In this document: piece after piece, positions 1 to 7,097 of the stretch
Layout: the number at the start of each line of letters is the position of its first letter
How positions within the stretch are numbered: position 1 is the stretch's first letter
Virus record (IMG/VR): IMGVR_UViG_3300035703_000171
Span: 1 to 41,909 of that record
From: a virus
DNA length: 41,909 nt
Reading direction: 5' to 3' (one strand)
Translations under genes and position numbers: made by a program
The notes under the pieces: model-generated
What the model was told of the DNA's origin: nothing
The model's database searches: none
The model's input: the letters and a program-made list of their open reading frames with translations, nothing else

Positions 1-127
1 GTTCGGCATAGTCGAAATCGGCCGCGCCCTCGGCCACCCGGAAGCGCGAGCGGGGCGCGCCGGTGAAGCTTTGCAGCAGCTCGATCACCTCGTCGGGGGT
101 CTGCACCAGCACCGCGCCTTCGCGGAT
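1..127 (-). pseudogene. dprA: dprA, C-terminal-side fragment (host gene cut by the prophage)
   Basis: The minus strand reads IREGAVLVQTPDEVIELL, then a stretch ending FDYAE at the window edge. This follows the canonical GCNQLIREGA motif of DprA, the RecA-loading single-strand DNA-binding protein of natural transformation. The reading frame enters the phage at the AT of position 126-127, and the matching upstream half lies at 41746..41909. Base composition is much more GC-rich than the phage. With its promoter and N-terminal part 41.7 kb away, this half cannot give a functional DprA. The family call rests on the two halves joining exactly in frame; the gene continues outside the window. Confidence 0.88.
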
Positions 128-147
128 ACGCGTTGTGACAGTAGCAC
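113..147. other. attL, serine-integrase attachment site with AT core at 126-127
   Basis: Left of 126 the sequence is dprA; right of 127 it is phage. Combining bases up to 127 with those after 41784 rebuilds dprA codons for GCNQLIREGA without a gap, which fixes the crossover within AT. The phage arm contains ACAGTAGCAC at 138-147, starting 10 nt after the core. This is the inverted partner of GTGCAACTGT at 41764-41773 (one mismatch), which ends 9 nt before the core at the other end. Symmetric arms around a 2-bp core are what large serine integrases use. Confidence 0.85.
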
Positions 148-180
148 AAAACTCTGGAATGTGCTTTTCTGGAGTTTGCA

Positions 181-1923
181 ATGACAACACCCGCTTACAT
201 CTACGCCCGCTTTTCCAGCATGGAACAGGGCAAAGGCACCTCACTCAAGCGGCAGCTTGAAGGGGCTCGCGATTTTATCAAGCTGCACACTGACTGGGAT
301 TACCCCTTTGACGACCCCCAGGCGCAGCAGGAACGCGACTTCACAGACCAAGGCAAATCCGCATACGCAGGTGTCCACCGTGAACCCGGCGGGGCTTTGT
401 ACGAGCTTGAGCGCAAGGCAGCAGCAGGCCACTTCAAGAATGGCGCAGTTCTAGTCGTTGAGAATTTGGACCGCTTGACGCGGCAAGGCTGGGAGGAAGC
501 CCTCAAGATACTGTCCAACCTGACCCTTGCCGGTGTTACAGTCCACACGATCCACTCTGGCAAAGTTTGGAAAGCTGGCGAGAAGCCAGACATGGGACAA
601 GTCATCACGGTCATCGTTGAAGCCGAAGCTGACCACAAACAAAGCGACGACAAGTCGAAACGAGTTCGCAAAGCGTGGGACTTGAAGATTGCAGCGATTG
701 AGGATGGCGACCGCAAAGCGTTCAGCAAGCACCTACCGGCTTGGTTAGACATTGACCCCAAGACAGGGTTCACCATCGCTAATTCACACCGCGCATCATT
801 GGTCAGGGAAATCTACCAGCTTTATGTCGAGGGGCACGGACTGCCCGCGATTGTCCGCACCATCAACGCTCGCAAAGAGCCTTCATGGGCAAGAGGCAAG
901 CGCAGGGGGGATGGTTGGAACACGGCATACCTACACAAGCTGCTCAAGAACCGTGCAGTCCTCGGTGAGTTCGCCCCCAAGTCCCGCAAACACAGTGAGC
1001 CCTCTCACCACGCCGTGAGCAAGGGCATTGTCATTCCTGACTACTATCCTCAGATCGTCCCCACGGACCTGTTCAACAAAGCACAAGCGGCCAAAGCCAG
1101 TCGCAAGTTCACAGGTGGTGCCGAGGAAAGCAGACTGCGCAACCTGTTTGCTGGTCTGGCTTCCTGCTCCGAATGTGGCTCCAAGATGTATTACCAGCTT
1201 GAGCAGCGCAAAGACCGGATGGTGCCTCACACGACCAAGCACGGTGAGAAACGCCTCTACATCGTGCGGACCGACCGTTCCTCATACAGGTGCAACAGCA
1301 ACCGGCGATCCGCAGGCTGCACGAACAAGACGCGCATCAGATACGAACACCTCGAACAGACCATCCTTGATGTGCTGCTCAACAGCGCACTCGACAATAA
1401 GTCCTTCGCGCTTCCTGACCGCATCGCGGAAATCGAGAACTCCATCGCGGAGAACGAACGGCGCATTGGTCACATGGAGGGACAGACGAGGAACCTGACG
1501 GATAACCTTGCAGTCCGGTTCAGCGAAGCACTGGCAAACAGGCTTGGCGACCTTGAGGATGAGATAGCAGCCGAGAAGAAGAAGGTTGAAGCCCTACGGC
1601 ACGAGCTTGCGGGTGTGAGTGGTAGCGCAAGCCCTGAGCAGCACATCGCCCGCGTTAGGGAGGTACGGGGCAGCTTGGAAGACAAAGACCCTGACACGCG
1701 CTATGCTGCACGAGTGAAAGTCATCCATGCACTGCGGGGCATCATCCACTCAATGACCTGCTATCCTGACAAGCGCACCTACGTTCACACGGACTTGTTC
1801 TCACTGCGCATCAATCAGGATGGCACGTATGATGTCCTAGATGTAATTGAAGAAGCGCAGCGGCACCGGATGGAATTGCCCGCGCAGGTACTTGCGCAGC
1901 TACAGCGAGTTGAAGAGGGATAG
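181..1923 (+). CDS. int: Large serine recombinase (phage integrase)
   Basis: This 580-residue enzyme is expected to join attP and attB through a phosphoserine link. The resolvase domain starts at once: YARFS gives the nucleophile Ser12 with Arg10, and ENLDRLTR at about 94-101 is the second active-site motif. A Recombinase domain spans about 205-275. A zinc ribbon with two Cys pairs follows (CSEC near 328, C-x8-C near 370-381). A coiled-coil segment at about 420-485 is the type that controls synapsis and direction. The ATG has TGGAG seven bases upstream. The gene lies 54 bp inside attL, the usual position next to its own site. A directionality factor is not identifiable. Confidence 0.95.
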   Translation: MTTPAYIYARFSSMEQGKGTSLKRQLEGARDFIKLHTDWDYPFDDPQAQQERDFTDQGKSAYAGVHREPGGALYELERKAAAGHFKNGAVLVVENLDRLTRQGWEEALKILSNLTLAGVTVHTIHSGKVWKAGEKPDMGQVITVIVEAEADHKQSDDKSKRVRKAWDLKIAAIEDGDRKAFSKHLPAWLDIDPKTGFTIANSHRASLVREIYQLYVEGHGLPAIVRTINARKEPSWARGKRRGDGWNTAYLHKLLKNRAVLGEFAPKSRKHSEPSHHAVSKGIVIPDYYPQIVPTDLFNKAQAAKASRKFTGGAEESRLRNLFAGLASCSECGSKMYYQLEQRKDRMVPHTTKHGEKRLYIVRTDRSSYRCNSNRRSAGCTNKTRIRYEHLEQTILDVLLNSALDNKSFALPDRIAEIENSIAENERRIGHMEGQTRNLTDNLAVRFSEALANRLGDLEDEIAAEKKKVEALRHELAGVSGSASPEQHIARVREVRGSLEDKDPDTRYAARVKVIHALRGIIHSMTCYPDKRTYVHTDLFSLRINQDGTYDVLDVIEEAQRHRMELPAQVLAQLQRVEEG

Positions 1924-1950
1924 GCTGCCCGATAAGGGGTCAACAAGGGC
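1924..1950. repeat. 27-nt imperfect direct repeat, copy 1
   Basis: It begins with GCTGCCCGATAAGGGG right after the integrase stop codon. The copy at 9882..9908 differs at 2 of 27 positions. Function is not known; see findings. Confidence 0.7.
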
Positions 1951-1961
1951 GATCAAGGAAC

Positions 1962-1988
1962 GGCCGCAGTCTCGATGCTGCGGCCTTT
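1962..1988 (+). terminator. Terminator after integrase
   Basis: An 8-bp perfect stem GGCCGCAG / CTGCGGCC with an 8-nt loop is followed by TTT. It lies 38 bp after the integrase stop and also faces the end of the minus-strand gene at 2010. Confidence 0.75.
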
Positions 1989-2009
1989 ATCCTGTCATTG
2001 TAGGGTGTC

Positions 2010-2192
2010 TTAGATACGCGGTACTTCGTATTCCTCACCTTCAATCTCAAGCACAAAGTGGTCTTCGAAGCGCTTCACGAAGACAGGTGTTTGGTCAAAC
2101 ATGATGCAAGCTTCATCCTCCAAGAAGTACACAGGGTCAACGTCGTAATGTTCTTGTACCTGTTGGGCGATGAATTCGATGTTGCTGCACAT
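2010..2192 (-). CDS. Small acidic protein of unknown function
   Basis: A 60-residue acidic protein (MCSNIEFIAQQ...) rich in Glu and Asp, with no family recognised. The ATG at 2192 was chosen over the longer upstream start because its leader carries AAGGTACAC, a sequence also found before the start of the minus-strand gene at 4789. It runs convergent to the integrase across the terminator at 1962. Opposite orientation to the integrase and small acidic size would fit a recombination directionality factor or an anti-host protein, but nothing in the sequence proves either. Confidence 0.55.
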   Translation of the reverse strand: MCSNIEFIAQQVQEHYDVDPVYFLEDEACIMFDQTPVFVKRFEDHFVLEIEGEEYEVPRI

Positions 2193-2291
2193 GTCTGTGT
2201 ACCTTCTTCCAGTTGGTACACGGCTATCGAACACCAGACCTTCAGCTAATCAACCAGAAAACACATCTACTGGTAACGGCTCGTCGATCTA

Positions 2292-2298
2292 CTAAGTA
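2292..2298 (+). promoter_or_regulatory. CTAAGTA promoter motif, leaderless start for spanin gene
   Basis: CTAAGTA is followed by 4 nt (GGCG) and the ATG at 2303. No Shine-Dalgarno is visible before that ATG. Confidence 0.65.
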
Positions 2299-2302
2299 GG
2301 CG

Positions 2303-2653
2303 ATGCCAGCCATCCCACTCAAATACATCATCCTAGCAATCGCGGCTCTGAGTATTCTCGGAGGCGCGTACTTCGCTGTCCAGAGTTACAACAGCGCAAT
2401 CGAGAAGGCTGTTACATTGCAGCAGGAGTTAGATGCAAAGGAAGCCGAACTTGAGGCAACGAGAACAACCTATGAATCAATCGTGGGAGGCATGGCAGAT
2501 AACGAGAACGAGAGAGTGCGGATTGTTGAGCGCACCAATACCATTCGGGAGGAAGTCAGTGCCTATCCAATCACGACGCAATGTGTGGAGTCTCCTGCTA
2601 TCCAGCATGTTCTTGGCCGCTTGCGGGACGACCAACAACCCCCCGAGGATTGA
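2303..2653 (+). CDS. Inner-membrane spanin (Rz-like)
   Basis: A 116-residue protein with one N-terminal membrane helix (about residues 7-25) and a periplasmic coiled coil with many Glu and Lys (about 30-85). This is the layout of Rz-type i-spanins, which fuse inner and outer membranes in the last step of lysis. Its partner o-spanin starts inside it in another frame at 2559, a hallmark of spanin pairs. The ATG follows a CTAAGTA motif by 4 nt, so the mRNA may be leaderless. The pair is separated from the endolysin (4912) and the holin-like genes (37 kb), so lysis functions are not in one cassette. Confidence 0.82.
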   Translation: MPAIPLKYIILAIAALSILGGAYFAVQSYNSAIEKAVTLQQELDAKEAELEATRTTYESIVGGMADNENERVRIVERTNTIREEVSAYPITTQCVESPAIQHVLGRLRDDQQPPED

Positions 2654-2816
2654 GTACCCTGCACCCTTGTTCCAATGCCTAGATGCGCCCGATGCTGCTA
2701 AGGTAGAGAATGACAGTCAGTTGGCCGTGTTCATCGCTGAGTTGTCGGGTGCGCACCGAGACTGCCAGAGTAGGCTGCGCAATCTCGAAACAGTGGTGAA
2801 TCAAAAAGGAGGATGA
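2559..2816 (+). CDS. Outer-membrane lipoprotein spanin (Rz1-like), GTG start inside Rz
   Basis: An 85-residue lipoprotein. From GTG at 2559 it reads MPIQSRRNVWSLLLSSMFLAACG: a basic n-region, a hydrophobic core and the lipobox LAAC, so Cys would be lipidated and the rest sent to the outer membrane. GGGAGGAAG sits just upstream of the GTG, which decides this start against the in-frame ATGs at 2433 and 2472; those would put a polar segment before the signal. It overlaps the i-spanin gene for 95 bp and then runs past its stop. The mature part has early prolines (NNPPRIEYPAP), usual for Rz1 proteins. Confidence 0.8.
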   Translation: MPIQSRRNVWSLLLSSMFLAACGTTNNPPRIEYPAPLFQCLDAPDAAKVENDSQLAVFIAELSGAHRDCQSRLRNLETVVNQKGG

Positions 2817-2871
2817 CTTTCAGTCATTCTGGTGTTCGATGTCCCGGTCTCTAAAACCGGAGACAAAAGCA

Positions 2872-3267
2872 ATGAAACTTGAAATCAGACACCTCGCGCA
2901 TTTCAACAATGAGTTGAAGCGCGACATACTCGCAGATGCCCTAGCAAGCCCTGTACGGATGCCAGACCAAGACTTGCTTATGCGAGTTATAGAGTACGGC
3001 AACACCTTCCTTGAGCGGCACAAGGGCGAGGCAGAGGACGCAGGCTGCATTATCTGGTTTGATGTACATTTTGGGGAGCCAGCAGTCATTGGGATGAGCT
3101 GGTCCTACAACCCAAACGCACCTTATGACGACCTCTACGGTGTCCCAGAGTTTTGGCGAATCTGGTCTGAAAACCGCAACCTGGCTGATGGCAAGTCCGT
3201 CTACACCTTGCAGCAGTGCCAGTCAGACATCGCGGACTACCAGATGCAACATTTGGTCAAGGGGTGA
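2872..3267 (+). CDS. Hypothetical protein
   Basis: A 131-residue soluble protein (MKLEIRHLAHFNNELKRD...) with acidic stretches and several Trp; no family recognised. The ATG at 2872 has CCGGAG nine bases upstream. An in-frame ATG at 2839 has no ribosome site and would add 11 residues. A small hairpin (CCGGT / ACCGG, about 2842-2859) lies just before the start. The next gene begins 3 bp after its stop, so both are probably one unit. Confidence 0.65.
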   Translation: MKLEIRHLAHFNNELKRDILADALASPVRMPDQDLLMRVIEYGNTFLERHKGEAEDAGCIIWFDVHFGEPAVIGMSWSYNPNAPYDDLYGVPEFWRIWSENRNLADGKSVYTLQQCQSDIADYQMQHLVKG

Positions 3268-3270
3268 GCG

Positions 3271-3561
3271 ATGTCATACGAACCAACCCCTGAACACCTC
3301 ATCGAAGCCGCAATGTGTCTGTGGGAGGAAGTTACCCTGCACCGCAATACAGAGCCCTTTCTGAGGGCATTCGAGAACATCGGCACTGTTGAGTTACGCC
3401 ATGCAGTTATGGCCCTTGCAGACCCTTGCTGCCGAGAGTGGAATGCACTCACTCAGGACGAGCAGGACAAGTTCGCTCCGTATGACTGGGAATGGTGTCC
3501 CTACTTCCTTAGGGAACGCTGCACTTGGACCCTGACTGGCCCAATCTACCAAACCAAATAG
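3271..3561 (+). CDS. Hypothetical protein
   Basis: A 96-residue protein (MSYEPTPEHLIEAAMCLW...) with five Cys and five Trp spread along the chain; no known domain seen. AAGGGG lies six bases upstream of the ATG, overlapping the end of the previous gene, so the two are translated together. A strong terminator follows at 3608. Confidence 0.65.
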   Translation: MSYEPTPEHLIEAAMCLWEEVTLHRNTEPFLRAFENIGTVELRHAVMALADPCCREWNALTQDEQDKFAPYDWEWCPYFLRERCTWTLTGPIYQTK

Positions 3562-3607
3562 GGTGTAACCAAGGTTTAGTCTCCTTGTTGCACTCCAAAA
3601 CTGTAGA

Positions 3608-3647
3608 CCCCTGTTAGACCCTCGCTCGGCTAACAGGGGTTTCCTTT
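3608..3647 (+). terminator. Rho-independent terminator
   Basis: A perfect 10-bp stem CCCCTGTTAG / CTAACAGGGG with a 12-nt loop, followed by TTTCCTTTT. It ends the unit of the two hypothetical genes and isolates the HNH gene downstream. Confidence 0.88.
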
Positions 3648-3672
3648 TGAGCCCTGTTTTTACCCTACCGAC

Positions 3673-3679
3673 ATAAGTA
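3673..3679 (+). promoter_or_regulatory. ATAAGTA promoter motif, leaderless start for HNH gene
   Basis: The motif is followed by 5 nt (CCGGT) and the ATG at 3685. It lies directly after a terminator, as expected of an independent promoter. Confidence 0.65.
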
Positions 3680-3684
3680 CCGGT

Positions 3685-4197
3685 ATGGTAATACAACGAA
3701 ATAAAGCAGGCCATGAACTCTATCGTACATGGACCATGATGAAGCAGCGGTGCAACAATCCAAACGCGACAAGCGCACCTTGGTACCACGACATGGGCAT
3801 CAAAGTATGCGAGCGCTGGCAACATGACTTTTGGGCATTCGTAGATGACATGGGTCCAAAGCCCCACCCTAGCTACACGCTGGACCGCATCAATAATGAG
3901 GGCGACTACGAACCCGCGAACTGCCGATGGGCAACACGTAGCGAACAGGTCCGCAACGCTCGCAGAGGACTAGGGTTGAAGCACAATAAGCCACGTGGCA
4001 TCCGCACACTGCGCAAGCCTCTGCCGTTCAGAGGGAGGCAGGTAGCAATCTCGGACCTAGCTAGGGAATTAGGATTGGACGAGGCCGAGATAAGGTCCCG
4101 CGTCAGTATTGGATGGACCCTAGAGGAAGCTGTAACGATCCCTAAGGGCATGTGGCGCAGCGCATGGTATCGTGAGAACCCTCGCCCCAACGCATAA
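3685..4197 (+). CDS. HNH homing-type endonuclease
   Basis: A 170-residue protein. Residues about 10-95 match the phage HNH type (RTWTMMKQRCNNPN, WHDFWAFVDDMGPKP, YTLDRINNEGDYEPANCRWAT). About residues 113-150 (FRGRQVAISDLARELGLDEAEIRSRVSIGWTLEEAV) form a helix-turn-helix-like DNA-binding tail. The same tail occurs twice in the gene at 7708. It stands alone between a terminator and a leaderless-type promoter on one side and a bidirectional terminator on the other, as expected of a mobile selfish gene. Target site unknown. Confidence 0.85.
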   Translation: MVIQRNKAGHELYRTWTMMKQRCNNPNATSAPWYHDMGIKVCERWQHDFWAFVDDMGPKPHPSYTLDRINNEGDYEPANCRWATRSEQVRNARRGLGLKHNKPRGIRTLRKPLPFRGRQVAISDLARELGLDEAEIRSRVSIGWTLEEAVTIPKGMWRSAWYRENPRPNA

Positions 4198-4212
4198 GCA
4201 CTAGACACAAAA

Positions 4213-4239
4213 AAGCCCGCTGACATCACCAGCGGGCTT
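4213..4239. terminator. Bidirectional terminator
   Basis: A perfect 10-bp stem AAGCCCGCTG / CAGCGGGCTT with a 7-nt loop, with an A-run on the left and T/C on the right. It serves both the plus-strand HNH gene and the converging minus-strand gene at 4262. Confidence 0.85.
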
Positions 4240-4261
4240 CTCTGTGGGTGGTAGGAAGCTA

Positions 4262-4789
4262 TCAGCTGTCCTTGTTGGCCTCGTAAGCCTTACGCACTTC
4301 ACCCGCGTCCTTGCCGAACTTCTTGTCCAGCAGCTCGTCTGCGCGTTCCTGTCCGTAGCGAGAAAGGTTCCGCCGATAAACCTTCCAAGGTTCAATCTCA
4401 CGAGCAGTCTCCGAGGGAGCCCGCTTCGCAGTAAACGCTTCAACCTGCCCCAACGAAGCCGTGATTGCTGCATCCAACTCACCAGCAGCAACGGAAGCCC
4501 GTGCCTGTGTGTAGAAGTCTGCGAGACGTTCACGCGGTACGAAGAACTCCTCCTCGCCCTTGATCGACAGCTTGCGGGCACCGAGACGCAGGGTCGCTTT
4601 GCTGACCTTGTCCTTGGTGGAATACGCACCGCGCTTCGGGTTGTCCTCGCCTGCCTTAATAGCAGCGAGGGCCTTGTCGATGCTTTCGAGAACCTTTGCA
4701 CGACGAGCGGGCATAACGTCCTTCTCGGGCTTCTTGTTGAACTCCTTGGCCAGCTTGTCGTCTGCGAGCTTGAGAAAATCGAGAGCCAT
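4262..4789 (-). CDS. Hypothetical basic protein
   Basis: A 175-residue protein (MALDFLKLADDKLAKEF...) rich in Lys and Arg with alternating acidic residues, likely helical; no family recognised. Ribosome site GGAAGG lies nine bases before the ATG, with AAGGTACAC in the leader as for the gene at 2192. It is one of the few minus-strand phage genes and lacks the TAARTA motif, so it may be expressed at another time than the plus-strand genes. A DNA-binding regulator is possible, but no helix-turn-helix can be asserted. Confidence 0.65.
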   Translation of the reverse strand: MALDFLKLADDKLAKEFNKKPEKDVMPARRAKVLESIDKALAAIKAGEDNPKRGAYSTKDKVSKATLRLGARKLSIKGEEEFFVPRERLADFYTQARASVAAGELDAAITASLGQVEAFTAKRAPSETAREIEPWKVYRRNLSRYGQERADELLDKKFGKDAGEVRKAYEANKDS

Positions 4790-4899
4790 AACGTGTACCT
4801 TCCTGTTGATCCAAAGTGCGATCTATTCGCCTGGAAACCAAAAGACATGACCTGGTTACATTGTAAAGCCTGAAAGTGAGTAAACGGGACATGGCCTGA

Positions 4900-4906
4900 A
4901 TAAGTA
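4900..4906 (+). promoter_or_regulatory. ATAAGTA promoter motif, leaderless start for endolysin
   Basis: The motif is followed by 5 nt (GGGCT) and the ATG at 4912. No Shine-Dalgarno is visible. Confidence 0.65.
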
Positions 4907-4911
4907 GGGCT

Positions 4912-5409
4912 ATGACACATGTATGGTACGAAGAAGCCCGCCGCCTGATTGGCACGAGAGAGATTAAAGGTCCGAAGCACAATCCCACGATCATGGGATG
5001 GGTCAAGAACCTAGGCAGCAAAGTCCTAGGTATTCAGGTAAAGGATGATGAGACGCCCTGGTGCGGCACGTATGTTGCCCACTGTATGAATGTTGCGGGC
5101 ATTGCTGCTCCACCAGTTGCGGTAAGGGCCAAATCATGGGCAACATGGGGTTCAAACCTCCGCGCAACCCATCTGACCCCTGGAGCAGTGTTGGTGTTTG
5201 AACGCCCTGGTGGCGGGCATGTGGGCTTCTACGTAGCAGAGGATGAAGTTTGCTATCACGTGCTAGGCGGCAACCAATCCAACATGGTCAACATCACCCG
5301 CATCGAAAAGAGCCGCTGTGTGGCCCGTAGATGGCCCAAAGGTGTGAAGTGGAGCGGCGGCCCTGTGTGGGTTAAGAGCAATGGCACAATCAGCAGGGAC
5401 GAAGCCTAA
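4912..5409 (+). CDS. Endolysin, CHAP/NlpC-P60-like (TIGR02594-type) peptidase
   Basis: A 165-residue papain-fold cell-wall hydrolase. TPWCGTYVAHCM (about residues 44-55) supplies the catalytic Cys and GGGHVGFY (about 100-107) the His. The start MTHVWYEEARRLIGTREIKGPKHNP and the pairing of these motifs match the TIGR02594 family often used as phage lysins. No signal peptide is present, so it needs a holin to reach the wall. Its 3' end overlaps the convergent membrane-protein gene by 4 bp. The start follows ATAAGTA by 5 nt. Confidence 0.82.
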   Translation: MTHVWYEEARRLIGTREIKGPKHNPTIMGWVKNLGSKVLGIQVKDDETPWCGTYVAHCMNVAGIAAPPVAVRAKSWATWGSNLRATHLTPGAVLVFERPGGGHVGFYVAEDEVCYHVLGGNQSNMVNITRIEKSRCVARRWPKGVKWSGGPVWVKSNGTISRDEA

Positions 5410-5873
5410 AAGAACAATTCCTTCACAGCTAGCGCAGCCAACATGCAAAGCATCAGCACACCATAAGTCAGAACGGTATAGTGCCAGATTTTGCCCAACA
5501 GTGTCTTGGGCATTTCACGCTCTTTCTGTGCATACTCATTTGCCGACCTAGTTTGCTGGATGAACTCATTGAACCGAGTAGTTTCATCCTTCACAGGTGA
5601 ATCAGCCCATGACATTCCAACAATCCAGATGAGTCCGGTGACGATGATACCAAGACCCATCCAGCTGTTCTCGCTAGGCAGGCTTTCCTTGTAATGCCAC
5701 CAGTCACGGATACCAGTGAGTATGTCTCCAATGAGAACATAACCCATGTAGATCGTGGCAGGGATGCTGGCTAGGAAGACCGGCCAAGCAATGAAGTAGA
5801 AGAGGATGACACGGAAGGTTTTGGCGATGCGCCATTGCCAGAGTTCCCACGTTGTCGCTTCGATACGCTGCAT
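5406..5873 (-). CDS. Integral membrane protein
   Basis: A 155-residue protein with about four membrane segments (roughly residues 18-50, 72-92 and 128-152) and a polar, charged loop between them. The ATG follows GGGGCGATC. It lies convergent to the endolysin and downstream of the tyrosine recombinase with a terminator between them. Superinfection exclusion or an accessory lysis role would fit a small phage membrane protein, but no specific family is recognised. Confidence 0.65.
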   Translation of the reverse strand: MQRIEATTWELWQWRIAKTFRVILFYFIAWPVFLASIPATIYMGYVLIGDILTGIRDWWHYKESLPSENSWMGLGIIVTGLIWIVGMSWADSPVKDETTRFNEFIQQTRSANEYAQKEREMPKTLLGKIWHYTVLTYGVLMLCMLAALAVKELFF

Positions 5874-5913
5874 GATCGCCCCTGTGAATCCTAGAAGGCA
5901 ATCATAGCAAAAA

Positions 5914-5939
5914 GGGCGGAGAATTCAATCTCCCGCCCT
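5914..5939 (-). terminator. Terminator after the tyrosine recombinase
   Basis: On the minus strand GGGCGGGAG pairs with CTCCGCCC around a short AT-rich loop and is followed by TTTTT. It separates the recombinase from the membrane-protein gene. Confidence 0.8.
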
Positions 5940-5961
5940 CTATGCAGCAAAATCTGGAAGC

Positions 5962-6492
5962 CTAAGCCAAGCTGAGCGCATTGCGCATCATGTTGTCAGT
6001 AACGCTGACATACTCCTGCGTGGTGGAAACGTTGCTGTGTCCAAGCACTTTGCTGATGATGAGAATGTTGACGCCGCGCTCCACCAGATTGCTCGCGAGT
6101 GTCCTGCGCCCTGAATAGGCACTCCCAAGCTGTCCTGCCTCGCGATACACCCTCCGCAAAGCATCGCTGATCCCTTGCGCACTAAAGGGCTGATGGCGCT
6201 GGTTCAAAAACACCACACCCTCACGCTCTCCCATGTGTGCAGCCAAGGCTTCAAGGACTTCTGCATCAACGGGCAAGCTACGTCCTGCCTTGCGCTTACT
6301 GTGACCCAAAGGAATGCGCAGTTCGTCACCCCTGAACCACTTACGCTCCAATCCTGCAATCTCCATGGGACGCAAACCTAGCCGCTGAGTGAGGAGCAAC
6401 ATGAGTCGGTACATCTGAGGATTCTGCATGTTCTCCGAGATGTAGGAATAAACCTCTGCAAACTCTTCATTGGTCTTGTTAGGCGCTCTCAT
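5962..6492 (-). CDS. Minimal tyrosine recombinase (catalytic domain only)
   Basis: A 176-residue protein that carries only the catalytic domain of a phage/XerC-type recombinase; the usual N-terminal core-binding domain is absent. Visible motifs are RLGLRPMEI (first Arg), LGHSKRKAGRSLPV (Lys region), YSGRRTLASNL (second Arg) and LGHSNVSTTQEYVSV (His and nucleophilic Tyr). The His normally opening box II (HSGRR in relatives) is Tyr here. AAGGAG lies eight bases before the ATG at 6492, which was chosen over a GTG three codons upstream. Since integration is explained by the serine integrase, this gene is a remnant or has another DNA-rearranging or regulatory role. Confidence 0.85.
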   Translation of the reverse strand: MRAPNKTNEEFAEVYSYISENMQNPQMYRLMLLLTQRLGLRPMEIAGLERKWFRGDELRIPLGHSKRKAGRSLPVDAEVLEALAAHMGEREGVVFLNQRHQPFSAQGISDALRRVYREAGQLGSAYSGRRTLASNLVERGVNILIISKVLGHSNVSTTQEYVSVTDNMMRNALSLA

Positions 6493-6566
6493 CTTCAACA
6501 CTCCTTACTTGCTAGATGTGAGTCGGTAAGGTCTGCTTTTGCTAAGAGCAACCGAAGATTAACCTG

Positions 6567-6573
6567 CTAAGTA
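6567..6573 (+). promoter_or_regulatory. CTAAGTA promoter motif before the early small-gene cluster
   Basis: It lies in the divergent intergenic region between the recombinase and the gene at 6599. The predicted RNA would start near 6578 and give a 21-nt leader with GGGAGACAGG. Confidence 0.55.
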
Positions 6574-6598
6574 TGAGAACACATGGGAGACAGGCAGA

Positions 6599-6835
6599 AT
6601 GAGCAGAGGCAACAGATTACATAGTTGGTTGAACTTCTCTCACGCATTGAAGACGGGACTGCTAGAGCTGCGCTATGGTTTCGCGGCAGATGTCCAAGAC
6701 CCCGCACTAGCAAGCCAAAGCCCTCAGAGCATTATCAACCAGGCCAAAATGTATGACAACTTTGGAGAAGCAGCCCTCAATCCCAAACTAGCCAGACCAC
6801 GCCTCCAGAAAGATGAGTTGGATGATGGTGACTAG
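6599..6835 (+). CDS. Hypothetical protein
   Basis: A 78-residue protein (MSRGNRLHSWLNFSHALK...) with no recognised family. It opens a run of four short, overlapping plus-strand genes that share AT-richer codon use than the structural genes. GGGAGACAGG lies before the ATG. Confidence 0.5.
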   Translation: MSRGNRLHSWLNFSHALKTGLLELRYGFAADVQDPALASQSPQSIINQAKMYDNFGEAALNPKLARPRLQKDELDDGD

Positions 6836-7097
6836 AGCGGACATAATGATCCTTGAAGCAAGGTTGAGAGGTTTGGCCCGTCACATGAATGTGAAGGTGA
6901 CGCATCAACCAAGACAGATGAATACCCAGTATGACAATCCAGTGCTGATTAACTGGGGGAGCAATGGCTTCTACGTTGATGCACAGGACTTAGAAGACTT
7001 GATGGACTTGTTGGACTCAGACCAACAGATAGACGCACCAACATTCCTCCAAGACTATTGGTGGCCATTCCTCAGGAAACATCAGAGCTATCTATGA
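6813..7097 (+). CDS. Hypothetical protein
   Basis: A 94-residue acidic protein (…RADIMILEARLRGLARHMNV…) ending in an aromatic stretch (YWWPFLRKHQSYL). It overlaps the previous gene by 23 bp. Several ATGs lie close together (6813, 6822, 6825) and no ribosome site decides between them, so the start is uncertain. Function not recognised. Confidence 0.5.
   Translation: MSWMMVTRADIMILEARLRGLARHMNVKVTHQPRQMNTQYDNPVLINWGSNGFYVDAQDLEDLMDLLDSDQQIDAPTFLQDYWWPFLRKHQSYL

Noticed and set aside
2834-2846. TTCGATGTCCCG shared with the terminator loop of the small RNA at 39.5 kb, suggesting it could target the gene at 2872
   Set aside because: A 12-nt match between two places in 42 kb is expected by chance, so I do not claim a target.
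4262-4789. gp55-like late sigma factor for the TAARTA promoters
   Set aside because: The size is similar, but no sigma region 2 or 4 motif can be seen; kept as unknown.
5140-5165. GGTTCAAACC, resembling a tRNA T-loop
   Set aside because: It is inside the endolysin coding sequence and no acceptor or anticodon stem can be built. No tRNA gene was found in the window.
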